Shown one piece after another: positions 35,186 through 44,175 of a stretch of DNA of 63,212 nt (the stretch's first letter is position 1; each line of letters starts with the position of its first letter). Under the pieces are notes generated by a model. It was not told where the DNA came from. It was given only the letters and a program-made list of their open reading frames with translations, and did no database searches. The stretch lies in the NCBI GenBank assembly GCA_905210085.1, contig CAJLVJ010000004.1, positions 1-63,212 on the forward strand, in the 5' to 3' direction. Source of the stretch: an uncultured Collinsella sp. GTDB taxonomy: Bacteria; Actinomycetota; Coriobacteriia; Coriobacteriales; Coriobacteriaceae. The position numbers and the translations under genes are program-made.

Positions 35186-36115
35186 CTAAGCAGCGAGATC
35201 TGATGCGTCCTGATAGGACGCCATAGGACGGGTAGCGCCCGCGACCGTGGTCACCAGATCGCGAACGCGGGAGAACGTGGCAGTGACCACCTCGTTGGCA
35301 CGGCTGTAGTCGACATCGCGCTCGTAGAGCGAAACGAGCGCACGGCCCATGCCATAGGTGCCCGCGGCGGCAGTGAGCGCCTTGACGGCAAACCCAATAT
35401 GCGGCGTCTGCTTGACAAGTGCGCGGGTGACCGCTCGGATCACAAGACCGCCGGCAAGCACGCCGGCGACCTCGTAGCCGCGCTCAGGCTTAATGCCGCG
35501 TCCAAAGACGGCAGCGAGCTCAAAGAGCATGCCCACCTGCGCCAGCGCCATAACGGGATAATCGGCGCCCGGCAAAAACACCAGCGCACCGGTCGCCATA
35601 TTGGTGAGCGCGCACGAGGTGATGATACGATTGGCCGCCGCGATGCGCATGAAGGCAAAGTTCGCCGCAAAAGCCGTTTCCTTGTCGGTGCGATCGAGAA
35701 TCCAGCGGGCAAGCGTCTCGAGCAGATACGTCTTATCGGTTGCCGCTACCACGCCGAGCATGGGCGTGGACTCCTCGATAAACGGCACCTCCACAGCAGA
35801 CTCGGCAAGCACGCACACGGGCGCGCCGGCGATCACGAGCTCCTGCACGGCACTCTCCAAGCGGTCGGAACCACACGAGAGCACCAGCACCACATCGGTA
35901 TCGGTCTTTGGAGCAATTCGCTCCTCCCCCAGACGCTCGACGCGCACAATGCCCGAAGTCGTCTGCGGCACAAAGGCGTCACGCACCGTCTCGGCCAGAA
36001 AGCGCGAGGCGGACGAATCCAGATAGACCGAGACGCGCACCGGCGTATCGGAATCCTTCTTAACGGACGCGCCCATCTTAAAAGCGCGGGTCAGCTTATC
36101 TACGGGAATTTTCAT
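35186..36115 (-). CDS. DUF697-like membrane protein without a GTPase domain
   Basis: 309 residues. The N-terminal 140 residues show no motif I know but have a Rossmann-like rhythm (VVLVLSCGSDRLESAVQELVIAGAPVCVLAES). The C-terminal 150 residues, with AANRIITSCALTNMATGALVFLPG and ALAQVGMLFELAAVFG, resemble the DUF697 module that usually follows a small GTPase; no P-loop is present here. AGGG/GGAGGGG precedes the ATG. It sits between rodA and the radical SAM gene and may be co-transcribed with the cell-shape genes. Function unknown. Confidence 0.75.
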   Translation of the reverse strand: MKIPVDKLTRAFKMGASVKKDSDTPVRVSVYLDSSASRFLAETVRDAFVPQTTSGIVRVERLGEERIAPKTDTDVVLVLSCGSDRLESAVQELVIAGAPVCVLAESAVEVPFIEESTPMLGVVAATDKTYLLETLARWILDRTDKETAFAANFAFMRIAAANRIITSCALTNMATGALVFLPGADYPVMALAQVGMLFELAAVFGRGIKPERGYEVAGVLAGGLVIRAVTRALVKQTPHIGFAVKALTAAAGTYGMGRALVSLYERDVDYSRANEVVTATFSRVRDLVTTVAGATRPMASYQDASDLAA

Positions 36116-36133
36116 AGCAAACCCCTCCAGCGG

Positions 36134-37360
36134 TTACGCGGCGCCCGAACGATGCCGCCATATGGATTGTACGATACCCACCGTCAGCAGCTGAATCATC
36201 ATCGAAGACGAACCGAAGCTAATAAACGGTAGCGGAATACCGGTAATCGGCATCATGCCGATGCACATGCCGATGTTCTCGAAGGTCTGGAATGCCCACA
36301 TGCCGACGATACCTACGCACGACAGACGCAGGAACAGCGACTCACACTTAAAGGCGACGCGAATCGTCGAAAAGATCAGCAGCACGTAGAGGCACAAGAG
36401 AAAAAAGGAACCGCAAAAACCAAAGGTCTCGGACAGGAAGGCGAAGACAAAGTCGGTGTGGAACTCAGGCAGAAAGCCGCCGGCCGACTGCGTCGCATGG
36501 CCCAAACCCTTACCAAAGAAGCCGCCCGAGCCAACGGCGATAAGCGACTGCTGCAGGTTGTAGGCATCGTCCGAATCGGCATTATCGGGGTCGATAAAGA
36601 CCGTCAGACGGTTCATCTGATACTGCTTGATGAGCACATCGTGGCCGAGCAACGAATCAAAGACCGAATCGAGCGCCAGAACGAGGGCCACCAAGCCCAC
36701 GAGCAGGGCCAGGGTCGACAGCACCCATTCGCGGCGTGCACCGCTCATACAGATGACGATGGCGCCCGAAACCAGCACGACCAGGCCCGAGCCCAGGTCG
36801 CCCATGGCAACGACGGCCAAAAACGGAATGGACAGCATGCCGCAGAGCTTGACGTAGTCGCGAACGGTATCGATGCGGCCGTTATACTGCGAGCCAAGCG
36901 TAGCAATAAAGAAGATGGTGATGAGCTTGGCAAGCTCAACCGGCTGGAATGTCAAGCCGATACCGGGAATCTTGATCCAGCCCGTCATGCCCAGACCGCC
37001 CGTATAGGACAGACCCGGAATCTTGGGCGAGAGGATCACGATCAAGTCGATGACGAGCAACGCCGTCGAGAAATTGGAAATACCGCGCAGATCGGTACGC
37101 CAGACCAGCACCGCCAGCACCGCTCCGATGCCAATTCCCAGCAGATGGCGTGAGAACGAGGCATCGGCCTTAAACTGCGAAGCCGACCAGATGATGATGG
37201 CACCGTAGGCGACGAGCGCCACTGTAGCCACGAGCACACCGATATGCACCTTTTGGCGAAACGTGCCGCGCGAGGCCGAAAGTTGCTTGTTGACGCGGTC
37301 CAGGCTGCTGCGAGAGCCGGTCTTGGTTGAACGGAACAGATCCGCCGGAGAAAAATCCAT
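36134..37360 (-). CDS. rodA: Rod-shape SEDS peptidoglycan glycosyltransferase RodA
   Basis: Polymerises lipid II in the elongation machinery together with the class B PBP encoded just upstream. 408 residues with about ten hydrophobic segments after a 40-residue cytoplasmic N-terminus. SEDS signatures include GWIKIPGIGLTFQPVELAKL, MGDLGSGLV and the C-terminal GIPLPFISFGSSSM. GGAGG lies five bases before the ATG; the mrdA stop is nine bases upstream. Confidence 0.95.
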   Translation of the reverse strand: MDFSPADLFRSTKTGSRSSLDRVNKQLSASRGTFRQKVHIGVLVATVALVAYGAIIIWSASQFKADASFSRHLLGIGIGAVLAVLVWRTDLRGISNFSTALLVIDLIVILSPKIPGLSYTGGLGMTGWIKIPGIGLTFQPVELAKLITIFFIATLGSQYNGRIDTVRDYVKLCGMLSIPFLAVVAMGDLGSGLVVLVSGAIVICMSGARREWVLSTLALLVGLVALVLALDSVFDSLLGHDVLIKQYQMNRLTVFIDPDNADSDDAYNLQQSLIAVGSGGFFGKGLGHATQSAGGFLPEFHTDFVFAFLSETFGFCGSFFLLCLYVLLIFSTIRVAFKCESLFLRLSCVGIVGMWAFQTFENIGMCIGMMPITGIPLPFISFGSSSMMIQLLTVGIVQSIWRHRSGAA

Positions 37361-37369
37361 CGCAACCTC

Positions 37370-39439
37370 CTATCGAACCGAAGAATCGCCCGAGGCCGAA
37401 GAGGTATCGGGCTCGTCATAAATCACACCGAGCACGTCGCGCACGACATGCATCGCGGTATCTGAGCCGCCGCCGCCCTGCTCCAGGACAGTAGCGATGA
37501 CATACTTGGGGTCATCGGCCGGTGCATAGGCGCAGAACCACGCGTATTCGTCCTCACCGCTTTTCTCGCCCGTGCCCGACTTGCCGTATACCTGCGGCGT
37601 CAGGGTGCCAAAGTGAGCCGCCAGGGACGTCGATGCCGTGTAAATCACGTCGTGCATGCCGTTGCGAACAAGAGCCAAATCCGAATCGCTGTTGATCTTG
37701 GCCTCCAGGCGCTTCTTCTTGCCCTTGCCGTTGTACTTATAGGCATCGCCGTCGCCATCGCGCGACACGGCAGACAAAAACACGTGAGGCACGTACTGTT
37801 TGCCGCCGTTGGCAAGACCCATATAGGCGCACGCCATCTGCAGGGGCGTCACCAGGATGTCACCCTGACCGATAGCAATGTTGGTCATATCGCCGGCATT
37901 CCACTTGCGGTCCTCGGCAGAGGCGTCGGTGAAGTACGACTCTTTCCACTCGGCATCGGGAATACGACCCGCGCCCTCACTCGGCAGATCGATACCGCAG
38001 GTCTTGCCTAGACCCCAGCGACGAAAGACCTCCTGCAGGCCCTCGGGATGTTGCTCGTCATAGAAGAACGCCTTGCCCATGTCGTAGAAGACGGGGTCGC
38101 ACGAGTTGGCGATACCCGACTGCAGCGTCATGGTGCCGTGGCCGGAATGCAGCCAGCAGTACTTGCCCCACGACTTGCCCAGACCCGTCCAATAACCCGT
38201 GCAGTTGGTTGTCTGCGTTGAAGTGTAGGTTCCAAACTCAAGACCGGCCAGTGCCGAGAGCGGCTTGATGGTCGAGGCCGACATGTACTGTCCGCTAATG
38301 GCGCGGTTGAGCAGCGGGTGCGAACCCTTGTCATCATTGAGCTCGGTCCACACGTCATTTGAGACGCCGCCGATAAAGACGGACGGATCGAACTTGGGCT
38401 GGCTCGCCATGCCCAGGATCTCGCCATTGTTGGGATCGAGACACACTACAGCGCCGTTGCCGGCATTGCTGTAGCCAGTGGTCTTGGCAAGCTCGATAGC
38501 GCTCGCCAGCGCCGTCTCGCAGGCCTGCTGGATCTTAAGGTCGAGCGTGAGCTTAATGTCAGAGCCGGCCTTCGCGGGCACGGCGCCGGCCTGACCGGTC
38601 ACATTGCCCGAGGCATCGACCTTGACGGTCTGCTCACCACGAATACCCTGCAGCAGGTTTTCGTAGTAGCTCTCAACGCCCGCCTGGCCCACGATATCGC
38701 CCGACTGGTACGTAATCTTGCCAGCAGAAGCATCATCATCGCCAGAGGTTTTCTTATTCTGGGCCTCGAGCTGCTCGGAGGTAATGGTGCCGGTATAGCC
38801 CAAGATATGACATGCCGTCTCGCCATATGGATACTGGCGCTCGGTACGCTCGGCAATCTTGACGCCCGGGAACTCGCCGGCATGCTCCTGAATATAGGCA
38901 ACCGTAGAGCGACGGACGTCCGTCGCGATGGTATGCAGGCTCTGGGCGCCCTCTGTATTGTCCTGAATATTGCGAAGGACCGCCACGTAAGGCATTCCAA
39001 GCACGTTGGCAAGATGGCGAACCAGAACCTCATCCTCGGCAAGGTCGCGGTAGGCCACGACAGCAAGTGAGGGACGGTTCTGGACAAGCGCCACGCCATT
39101 GCGGTCGAGGATGCGACCGCGCACAGCGGGTGTGGTAACGGTGCGAGTCTGATTACTATTGGCCTGCTTCTCGTAATAGTCCGACGAGACCATCTGCATG
39201 CCCCACAGCTTGACGGCGAGCGCCGCAAACATCGCGCCCACACCCGTGGTGAGGATGGAAAAGCGGCCCTTAAAGGCGGTCGCCGCGGTATTGCCCTCGC
39301 CCTCGGTGGCGCGCGGGGCCGTTCCATGCTGTGTATCGTAGGTAAAACGGGAATCGCCGCGACGCATGATGACCAGCGCGACCACGATGGCCACAACCAG
39401 CACGATACCGGCGATAATAACCGTCATCTGGGAAGACAT
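37370..39439 (-). CDS. mrdA: Penicillin-binding protein 2 (elongation transpeptidase)
   Basis: Class B PBP that cross-links peptidoglycan with RodA. The dimerisation region starts with RTVTTPAVRGRILDRNGVAL; the transpeptidase has STIK (in MSASTIKPL) as SxxK, SCD at the SxN position (IANSCDPVFY) and KSGT. 689 residues. Odd: two hydrophobic stretches precede the dimerisation domain, about residues 6-25 and 61-82, separated by a 35-residue polar linker, whereas this class normally has one. GGGGAGG seven bases before the ATG supports the full-length start. A Ser/Asp-rich tail ends the protein. Confidence 0.94.
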   Translation of the reverse strand: MSSQMTVIIAGIVLVVAIVVALVIMRRGDSRFTYDTQHGTAPRATEGEGNTAATAFKGRFSILTTGVGAMFAALAVKLWGMQMVSSDYYEKQANSNQTRTVTTPAVRGRILDRNGVALVQNRPSLAVVAYRDLAEDEVLVRHLANVLGMPYVAVLRNIQDNTEGAQSLHTIATDVRRSTVAYIQEHAGEFPGVKIAERTERQYPYGETACHILGYTGTITSEQLEAQNKKTSGDDDASAGKITYQSGDIVGQAGVESYYENLLQGIRGEQTVKVDASGNVTGQAGAVPAKAGSDIKLTLDLKIQQACETALASAIELAKTTGYSNAGNGAVVCLDPNNGEILGMASQPKFDPSVFIGGVSNDVWTELNDDKGSHPLLNRAISGQYMSASTIKPLSALAGLEFGTYTSTQTTNCTGYWTGLGKSWGKYCWLHSGHGTMTLQSGIANSCDPVFYDMGKAFFYDEQHPEGLQEVFRRWGLGKTCGIDLPSEGAGRIPDAEWKESYFTDASAEDRKWNAGDMTNIAIGQGDILVTPLQMACAYMGLANGGKQYVPHVFLSAVSRDGDGDAYKYNGKGKKKRLEAKINSDSDLALVRNGMHDVIYTASTSLAAHFGTLTPQVYGKSGTGEKSGEDEYAWFCAYAPADDPKYVIATVLEQGGGGSDTAMHVVRDVLGVIYDEPDTSSASGDSSVR

Positions 39440-39452
39440 CTACGGGCCTCCC

Positions 39453-40019
39453 CTATTTGAGCTTGCGGGTCTTGGGCTTAAAGCGCATACCCGTCTGGCG
39501 TCCGCCACGTGCGGAGAATCCATAGCCGGACTGCGGCACGACGCCGGACATCAAAAACGGAATGGCAACCAGACCCGTCAGGATCGAGGACGGCAGCGCA
39601 TGGCCGAAGATCGCCACAACAAAGCTCGTCTCCAAACCCATAAACAGCAAGATGATGCTGTAGATCACATTAATGACGAGCGCAAAGGCGCCCACGGTGA
39701 CGCCGCGCGCACTCGGGGTACCGCCCGTCTGACCGACGGCGCTGTGCACCAGGGCAAAAGAGCCCACGGTCAGCAGGAGCGACATAACGCCCACCGGCAC
39801 GGCAGCGGACAGGTCATAAAACAAGCCGCTGCAAAAACCGCACACGACGGCACGGGTCGGGTCGCCCGAGAACACGCTTAGGCACACCAGGATAATCATG
39901 AAGTTGACGCGACCGCCCGCAATGGAGATCTGCGGTGCCAGGCCTGCCTGCAGCAGCACGCACACGATGGCGGCGATCACAAACGTACGGGAGCTCATCC
40001 CCTGCTCGTGTAGATCCAT
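39453..40019 (-). CDS. mreD: Rod shape-determining protein MreD
   Basis: Small integral membrane protein of the elongation complex. About 188 residues with five to six hydrophobic segments and a basic C-terminus (RGGRQTGMRFKPKTRKLK). Identification rests on membrane character and on its place between mreC and mrdA. ATG 40019 has GGGGG seven bases upstream, better than the ATG two codons earlier. Confidence 0.9.
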   Translation of the reverse strand: MDLHEQGMSSRTFVIAAIVCVLLQAGLAPQISIAGGRVNFMIILVCLSVFSGDPTRAVVCGFCSGLFYDLSAAVPVGVMSLLLTVGSFALVHSAVGQTGGTPSARGVTVGAFALVINVIYSIILLFMGLETSFVVAIFGHALPSSILTGLVAIPFLMSGVVPQSGYGFSARGGRQTGMRFKPKTRKLK

Positions 40020-40030
40020 GGACATGCCCC

Positions 40031-41029
40031 CTATTCGCTCGAGCCAGAATCGGTCGTCTCGGACGTGTCGGAACTGTCATCCGAGCTCTCGTCCTTCGTC
40101 TTGGTCGCAGCGTCGCGCGACGTTCCCTGCGGCGTGCTGTTGGCCGTACTCACGTCCTCATCCGAGGCCGATTGTTCGTCGGTCAGCGAGGTGATGACCA
40201 GCACTTCCTCGTTGTTCTCGGCCGTGGTCTGAGCGCGCACCACAATGGTGTAGTACACGTCGTTTGCCGATTTCTCAACCGACGAGACGGTGCCGAGCGG
40301 TAGACCCTTGGGGAACACGCCACCGATGCCCGAGGTCACGATGATGTCGCCAACCTTAACATCGGAGTCGACGCTCACGTACTCAAGACGCAGCGTGTCG
40401 TCAGCCTGACCCTGCAGCATGCCCTGGGCGCGCGTGTCCTGCACCATGGCGGATACGCCGGAGTTCTCGTCGCCAATCAGGCGCACGGTGGACGTTTTGG
40501 CCGAGACTTCGATGATCTGGCCGATAACACCGGCCGAACTCGTCACAGGCATGTTGATGGTAAGCCCGTCGGCAGAACCCTTATCAATCGTGACGGTCGA
40601 GGTCCAGGCATCGCCCGAGGCACCAACGATACGAGCTGCGGTCGATTTGAGGTTATAGGTCGACTGCAGGCCGACCAGCCCCTCCAGACGCTCGGCGGTC
40701 TTTTGAGCCTCGGAGAGCTCAGCAACCTTAGAGGTCAGTTCCTCGTTTTGCTTCTTGAGCTCGTCGAGCGTGTCCTGCGAAGCCGTAAGGTTAGAGAACA
40801 CGTTGCCGATCGCATTGAAGGGAGCCGCCACAGCCGAGCCCACAAAGCGCACCGGCGAGGTAATCGTCGTTACGCCCGAACGCACGGCATGAATCGGTCC
40901 TGCCTCGCCCTCGCGGATGTAAAACGTGAGCAGCAACACCGAAATCAGGCTGAAAACAATCAACGGGCGCATACCCGTTGATTGTCGCTTGGTATTCAGA
41001 TTTGTGGAGAAACCCGAAGATCGTGCCAA
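40031..41029 (-). CDS. mreC: Rod shape-determining protein MreC
   Basis: Bitopic scaffold that activates PBP2. One membrane segment (about residues 21-38), a coiled coil (about 84-118, LDELKKQNEELTSKVAELSE), then the beta-barrel MreC domain with the conserved SGIGGVFPKGLPLGTV. It ends in a 60-residue Ser/Thr/Asp-rich tail. 332 residues. TTG start with GGTGG upstream. Confidence 0.95.
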   Translation of the reverse strand: MARSSGFSTNLNTKRQSTGMRPLIVFSLISVLLLTFYIREGEAGPIHAVRSGVTTITSPVRFVGSAVAAPFNAIGNVFSNLTASQDTLDELKKQNEELTSKVAELSEAQKTAERLEGLVGLQSTYNLKSTAARIVGASGDAWTSTVTIDKGSADGLTINMPVTSSAGVIGQIIEVSAKTSTVRLIGDENSGVSAMVQDTRAQGMLQGQADDTLRLEYVSVDSDVKVGDIIVTSGIGGVFPKGLPLGTVSSVEKSANDVYYTIVVRAQTTAENNEEVLVITSLTDEQSASDEDVSTANSTPQGTSRDAATKTKDESSDDSSDTSETTDSGSSE

Positions 41030-41050
41030 ATGGAATCCACCTTTTGGAAA

Positions 41051-42094
41051 TTAAGCATTGGTCTGGACGAAGCCGCCATCAAACGCATTGGCCTCGAGCA
41101 CGCGGGCACAGCCGTTAACGACGTTATCGAGCGCCGTGGGGCTGACGTTGACCGAAACACCGGTCTCATCGCGCAGGCGCACGTCGAGACCGCGCAGCAG
41201 CGCGCCGCCACCGGTCAGCAAAATGCCGTAGTACATAAGGTCAGAGGCAAGATCGGGCGGCGTGGCATCGAGGGCGTCCTTAACGGCCTTGGCCATCTCG
41301 TCGAGCGGCTTGTTGAGCGCGCGACGGATCTCCTCGCTCTCGATGCGCACGGTCTTGGGCAGGCCCGTGATCACGTCACGGCCGTTGACCTCGACATCGA
41401 GCTCGTCCTTGAGCGGCACGGCGGAGCCGACCTTGATCTTGATGTCCTCTGCTGTACGCTCGCCGATGGCCAGGTTGTAGGCATCACGAACATGCGTGAG
41501 GATGGCCTGGTCGAACTCGTCACCGGCAATACGGATGGACTGCGAGACGACGATGCCGCCCATAGCGATAACAGCGACCTCGGTGGTACCGCCACCGATG
41601 TCGATGACCATGGAGCCGGTGGGTTCCTCGACGGGCAGGTCGGCGCCGATAGCGGCGGCCATGGGCTCTTCGATCAGATAGGCCTGGCGGGCGCCGGCCT
41701 GGATCGTGGCCTCAAAGACGGCACGCTTCTCGACCGACGTGACACCGGAGGGGACGCAGACGACAACGCGCGGACGCGGGGTCCACGGATAGCGCTTCTC
41801 GGACGCCTTGTCGATAAAGTAGCGGAGCATGGCCTCGGTAACATCGAAGTCGGCGATGACGCCGTCCTTCAGGGGACGAACGGCCACGATGTTGCCGGGC
41901 GTACGGCCGAGCATGCGCTTTGCCTCGATACCGACGGCCAGGATGCGCTCGTCGTTCTTGTCGATGGCGACAACAGAGGGCTCGCGAATGACGATGCCCT
42001 TGCCACGCACGGAGACAAGCGTATTTGCGGTGCCGAGGTCGATGGCAAGATCGCCCGCATAGCTACCGAAGAACATATCCATCAAAGAAAACAA
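41051..42094 (-). CDS. mreB: Rod shape-determining protein MreB (actin homologue)
   Basis: Actin-like ATPase that guides lateral wall synthesis. The phosphate-1 motif AIDLGTANTLV, phosphate-2 MVIDIGGGTTEVAVI and adenosine motif LLTGGGALLRGLD are all present; 347 residues. The TTG start at 42094 has AGGAG five bases upstream; an in-frame ATG four codons later has no ribosome-binding site. First gene of the mreB-mreC-mreD-mrdA-rodA block. Confidence 0.97.
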   Translation of the reverse strand: MFSLMDMFFGSYAGDLAIDLGTANTLVSVRGKGIVIREPSVVAIDKNDERILAVGIEAKRMLGRTPGNIVAVRPLKDGVIADFDVTEAMLRYFIDKASEKRYPWTPRPRVVVCVPSGVTSVEKRAVFEATIQAGARQAYLIEEPMAAAIGADLPVEEPTGSMVIDIGGGTTEVAVIAMGGIVVSQSIRIAGDEFDQAILTHVRDAYNLAIGERTAEDIKIKVGSAVPLKDELDVEVNGRDVITGLPKTVRIESEEIRRALNKPLDEMAKAVKDALDATPPDLASDLMYYGILLTGGGALLRGLDVRLRDETGVSVNVSPTALDNVVNGCARVLEANAFDGGFVQTNA

Positions 42095-42154
42095 CGCAAC
42101 TCCTGATGTGTTGGATGATTGCTGGAAAACTACTAGCTCATCATACTAGCGCAA

Positions 42155-42187
42155 GCCCGGCACCTCACTTGCGGTGAAGCGCCGGGC
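42155..42187 (-). terminator. Hairpin between the TPR gene and mreB
   Basis: GCCCGGC (42155-42161) pairs with GCCGGGC (42181-42187), with further partial pairing inside. The minus-strand sequence after it (TTGCGC) lacks a proper T tract, so it may be a weak terminator of the TPR operon or part of the mreB leader. Confidence 0.45.
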
Positions 42188-42209
42188 AAAGCTAAATCCC
42201 ATAAGGTCA

Positions 42210-43514
42210 CTACTGGTTGTCAGCAGCCGAGAAATCCATATCGAGCGAGGAAACGGCCCAGCCGATATGGTTATCGGAGCGCACGAATTTGACGGTGTAC
42301 TCCTGCTCGCCGCCCTTGGACAGCGATGCCTTAACCTTAGCGGTCGTCTCGGTCATGGACTGATCCATGCCCTCGACGGACACGGTGGCACCCTGCGGAA
42401 TCGAGGAGATGATCATCGACTTGGCGTCCTCGGACAGGCTCGAGGCCAGGCAAGACTCGGCCTTTGCGGTGTCACCGTCGCCGGCAGCCTGGAACAGATC
42501 GGTAACGACAGACTCCTGGGACGGGAAGCCAAAGCCGCGCGTGTAGGCAAAGCCCAGACCGCCCGCGGCGATCAAAATGAGCAGAAGAAGCACGATGAAG
42601 ACTTTGAGACCCGTGTGGCGATGGCGACGACGGACCTTGGCCTGCTTACGGTCCTGACGGTCCTGCTGGACCATCTCGGACTCGGACAGCGTAAAGAAGC
42701 CGGTGTCCGAGGGATCGGGCATAAACTGACCGGTCACGCCCGTAGGATCGAGCGGATCGACGGCAGGAGCGTCCATCGCGGGCGCCGGAGCCGTGGCCAT
42801 AGCCGTCTGGGCAGACAGCGCGGCAAGCGAATCGTGCACGCGGGCAAGCTCATCGGCCTGCTCGGAGGTGAGCTGGTAGATGCCATCGGCAGTAGCGGCG
42901 TTAAAGGCGTCGAGTGCGTCGGAGGGACGGCCGGCGGCAGAAAGTGCCTGACCCATGCCGGCGTTGAGCGCACGCGTATCGTCGCGGGGGCCGGCAAAGT
43001 CGATAGCCGTGCGGTAGGTCTCCACGGCATCCGCCGGACGGCCGAGCTTAATGAAGCAACGGCCAAGCTCGCCGAGTGCGGCGGCAGGAGCCGGATTGGC
43101 GCCGTCGATGGCGGCCTGACGGAAGGCAGTACCCGCGTTGGCATAGTCGCCCGACTGGAACAGCGCGTTACCCAGGCCCAGATAGGCCTTGAACGGCGTG
43201 GCATAAGAAGCATCCTGCGTAGCAGCAGAGAACGCCTGAGCAGCCGTTGTGTAGTCGCCCACGGCGGCGAGTGCCTTGCCGCGGTTGGTGAGCAGCGCGC
43301 CGCGCTTGCCATAGGTGCCGTCGTTGAGGGCGGCGGCATAGGCCTCGGCGGCCTCGGCATACATGCCCAGGTGCATCAAGGCGTTGCCACGAAGGTGATC
43401 GGCCTCGCCCATAATCTCATCGGGAGTTTTTGCCGCCCCAAGCATCTGAGCTGCAGCGGAAAAATCACCCGCGCGGTAAGCGGCGCGGCCCTGTTGGATC
43501 AGCTGGCTATTCAA
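42210..43514 (-). CDS. TPR-repeat membrane protein
   Basis: 434 residues of unrecognised specific function. The N-terminal 240 residues form about six TPR-like repeats (for example GNALMHLGMYAEAAEAYAAAL). A Pro/Ala/Asp linker and a basic stretch (RRRHRHTG) precede one membrane helix (about residues 305-325); about 110 residues outside the membrane follow. So the TPR part should be cytoplasmic and the C-terminal domain extracytoplasmic. TTG start with AGGGG six bases upstream. It follows a cyclophilin gene 11 bases away and is probably co-transcribed with it. Confidence 0.85.
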   Translation of the reverse strand: MNSQLIQQGRAAYRAGDFSAAAQMLGAAKTPDEIMGEADHLRGNALMHLGMYAEAAEAYAAALNDGTYGKRGALLTNRGKALAAVGDYTTAAQAFSAATQDASYATPFKAYLGLGNALFQSGDYANAGTAFRQAAIDGANPAPAAALGELGRCFIKLGRPADAVETYRTAIDFAGPRDDTRALNAGMGQALSAAGRPSDALDAFNAATADGIYQLTSEQADELARVHDSLAALSAQTAMATAPAPAMDAPAVDPLDPTGVTGQFMPDPSDTGFFTLSESEMVQQDRQDRKQAKVRRRHRHTGLKVFIVLLLLILIAAGGLGFAYTRGFGFPSQESVVTDLFQAAGDGDTAKAESCLASSLSEDAKSMIISSIPQGATVSVEGMDQSMTETTAKVKASLSKGGEQEYTVKFVRSDNHIGWAVSSLDMDFSAADNQ

Positions 43515-43525
43515 GGAAGTCCCCT

Positions 43526-44068
43526 TTACTCGTGAACGATCTCAACATGGACGATCTCGTCGCCGGCACGCAGCTGCGAAATCACATCGAGACCCTCGAC
43601 CGTGGTACCAAAGACGGTGTAACCGGAATCGAGGTTATGCTGGGCACCCAAGCAGAAGTAAAACTGCGAACCCGCGGAATCGGGGTCCATGGAGCGCGCC
43701 ATGGCGAGGGCGCCATCGACATGGCTGTTACGCGGATTGGTGGCAAACTCGCCCTTGATGCAGTAGCCGGGGCCACCGGTACCGGGCATGCCGTCGGGGC
43801 CCTCAAGACCGGCAGCGACGTCGGCACCGGACATATCGCGGGTATTGGGGTCGCCGCCCTGAATGACAAAACCGGGCACATAGCGATGGAACTTAAGGCC
43901 ATCATAGAAACCCATCGTGGAAAGCTCGCAGAAGTTCGCGACATGAATGGGAGCGCCCTCGCCGTCAAACTTGACCTTGATGGTGCCCTTCGACGTCTCG
44001 ATAACGGCGCACTCGTCGCCGGCAAGCTGATACTCGGGCGTGTAGAGCTCTTTCTTAAAACCAAACAT
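43526..44068 (-). CDS. Cyclophilin-type peptidyl-prolyl cis-trans isomerase
   Basis: Protein-folding isomerase. Cyclophilin residues are clear: FHRYVPGFVIQGGDP (catalytic Arg) and SAGSQFYFCLG, GYTVFGTTVEGLDVI. 180 residues from ATG 44068, which has AAGGA five bases upstream; no signal peptide, so cytoplasmic. The longer frame to 44107 starts without a ribosome-binding site. Confidence 0.95.
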   Translation of the reverse strand: MFGFKKELYTPEYQLAGDECAVIETSKGTIKVKFDGEGAPIHVANFCELSTMGFYDGLKFHRYVPGFVIQGGDPNTRDMSGADVAAGLEGPDGMPGTGGPGYCIKGEFATNPRNSHVDGALAMARSMDPDSAGSQFYFCLGAQHNLDSGYTVFGTTVEGLDVISQLRAGDEIVHVEIVHE

Positions 44069-44107
44069 GTGGTTCCTTCCTCGTGCGTTTAAAGCATATT
44101 TGTACAA

Positions 44108-44137
44108 ATTGTAGCAATAAGCATGCGCTTACATCAA
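44108..44137 (-). promoter_or_regulatory. Promoter of the cyclophilin-TPR unit
   Basis: On the minus strand TTGATG (44132-44137) and TACAAT (44108-44113) are 18 bases apart, about 40 bases before the cyclophilin ATG. Confidence 0.65.
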
Positions 44138-44175
44138 TTGCGCACGTAGGTTATGCCGACTATGGCGAACTAATT

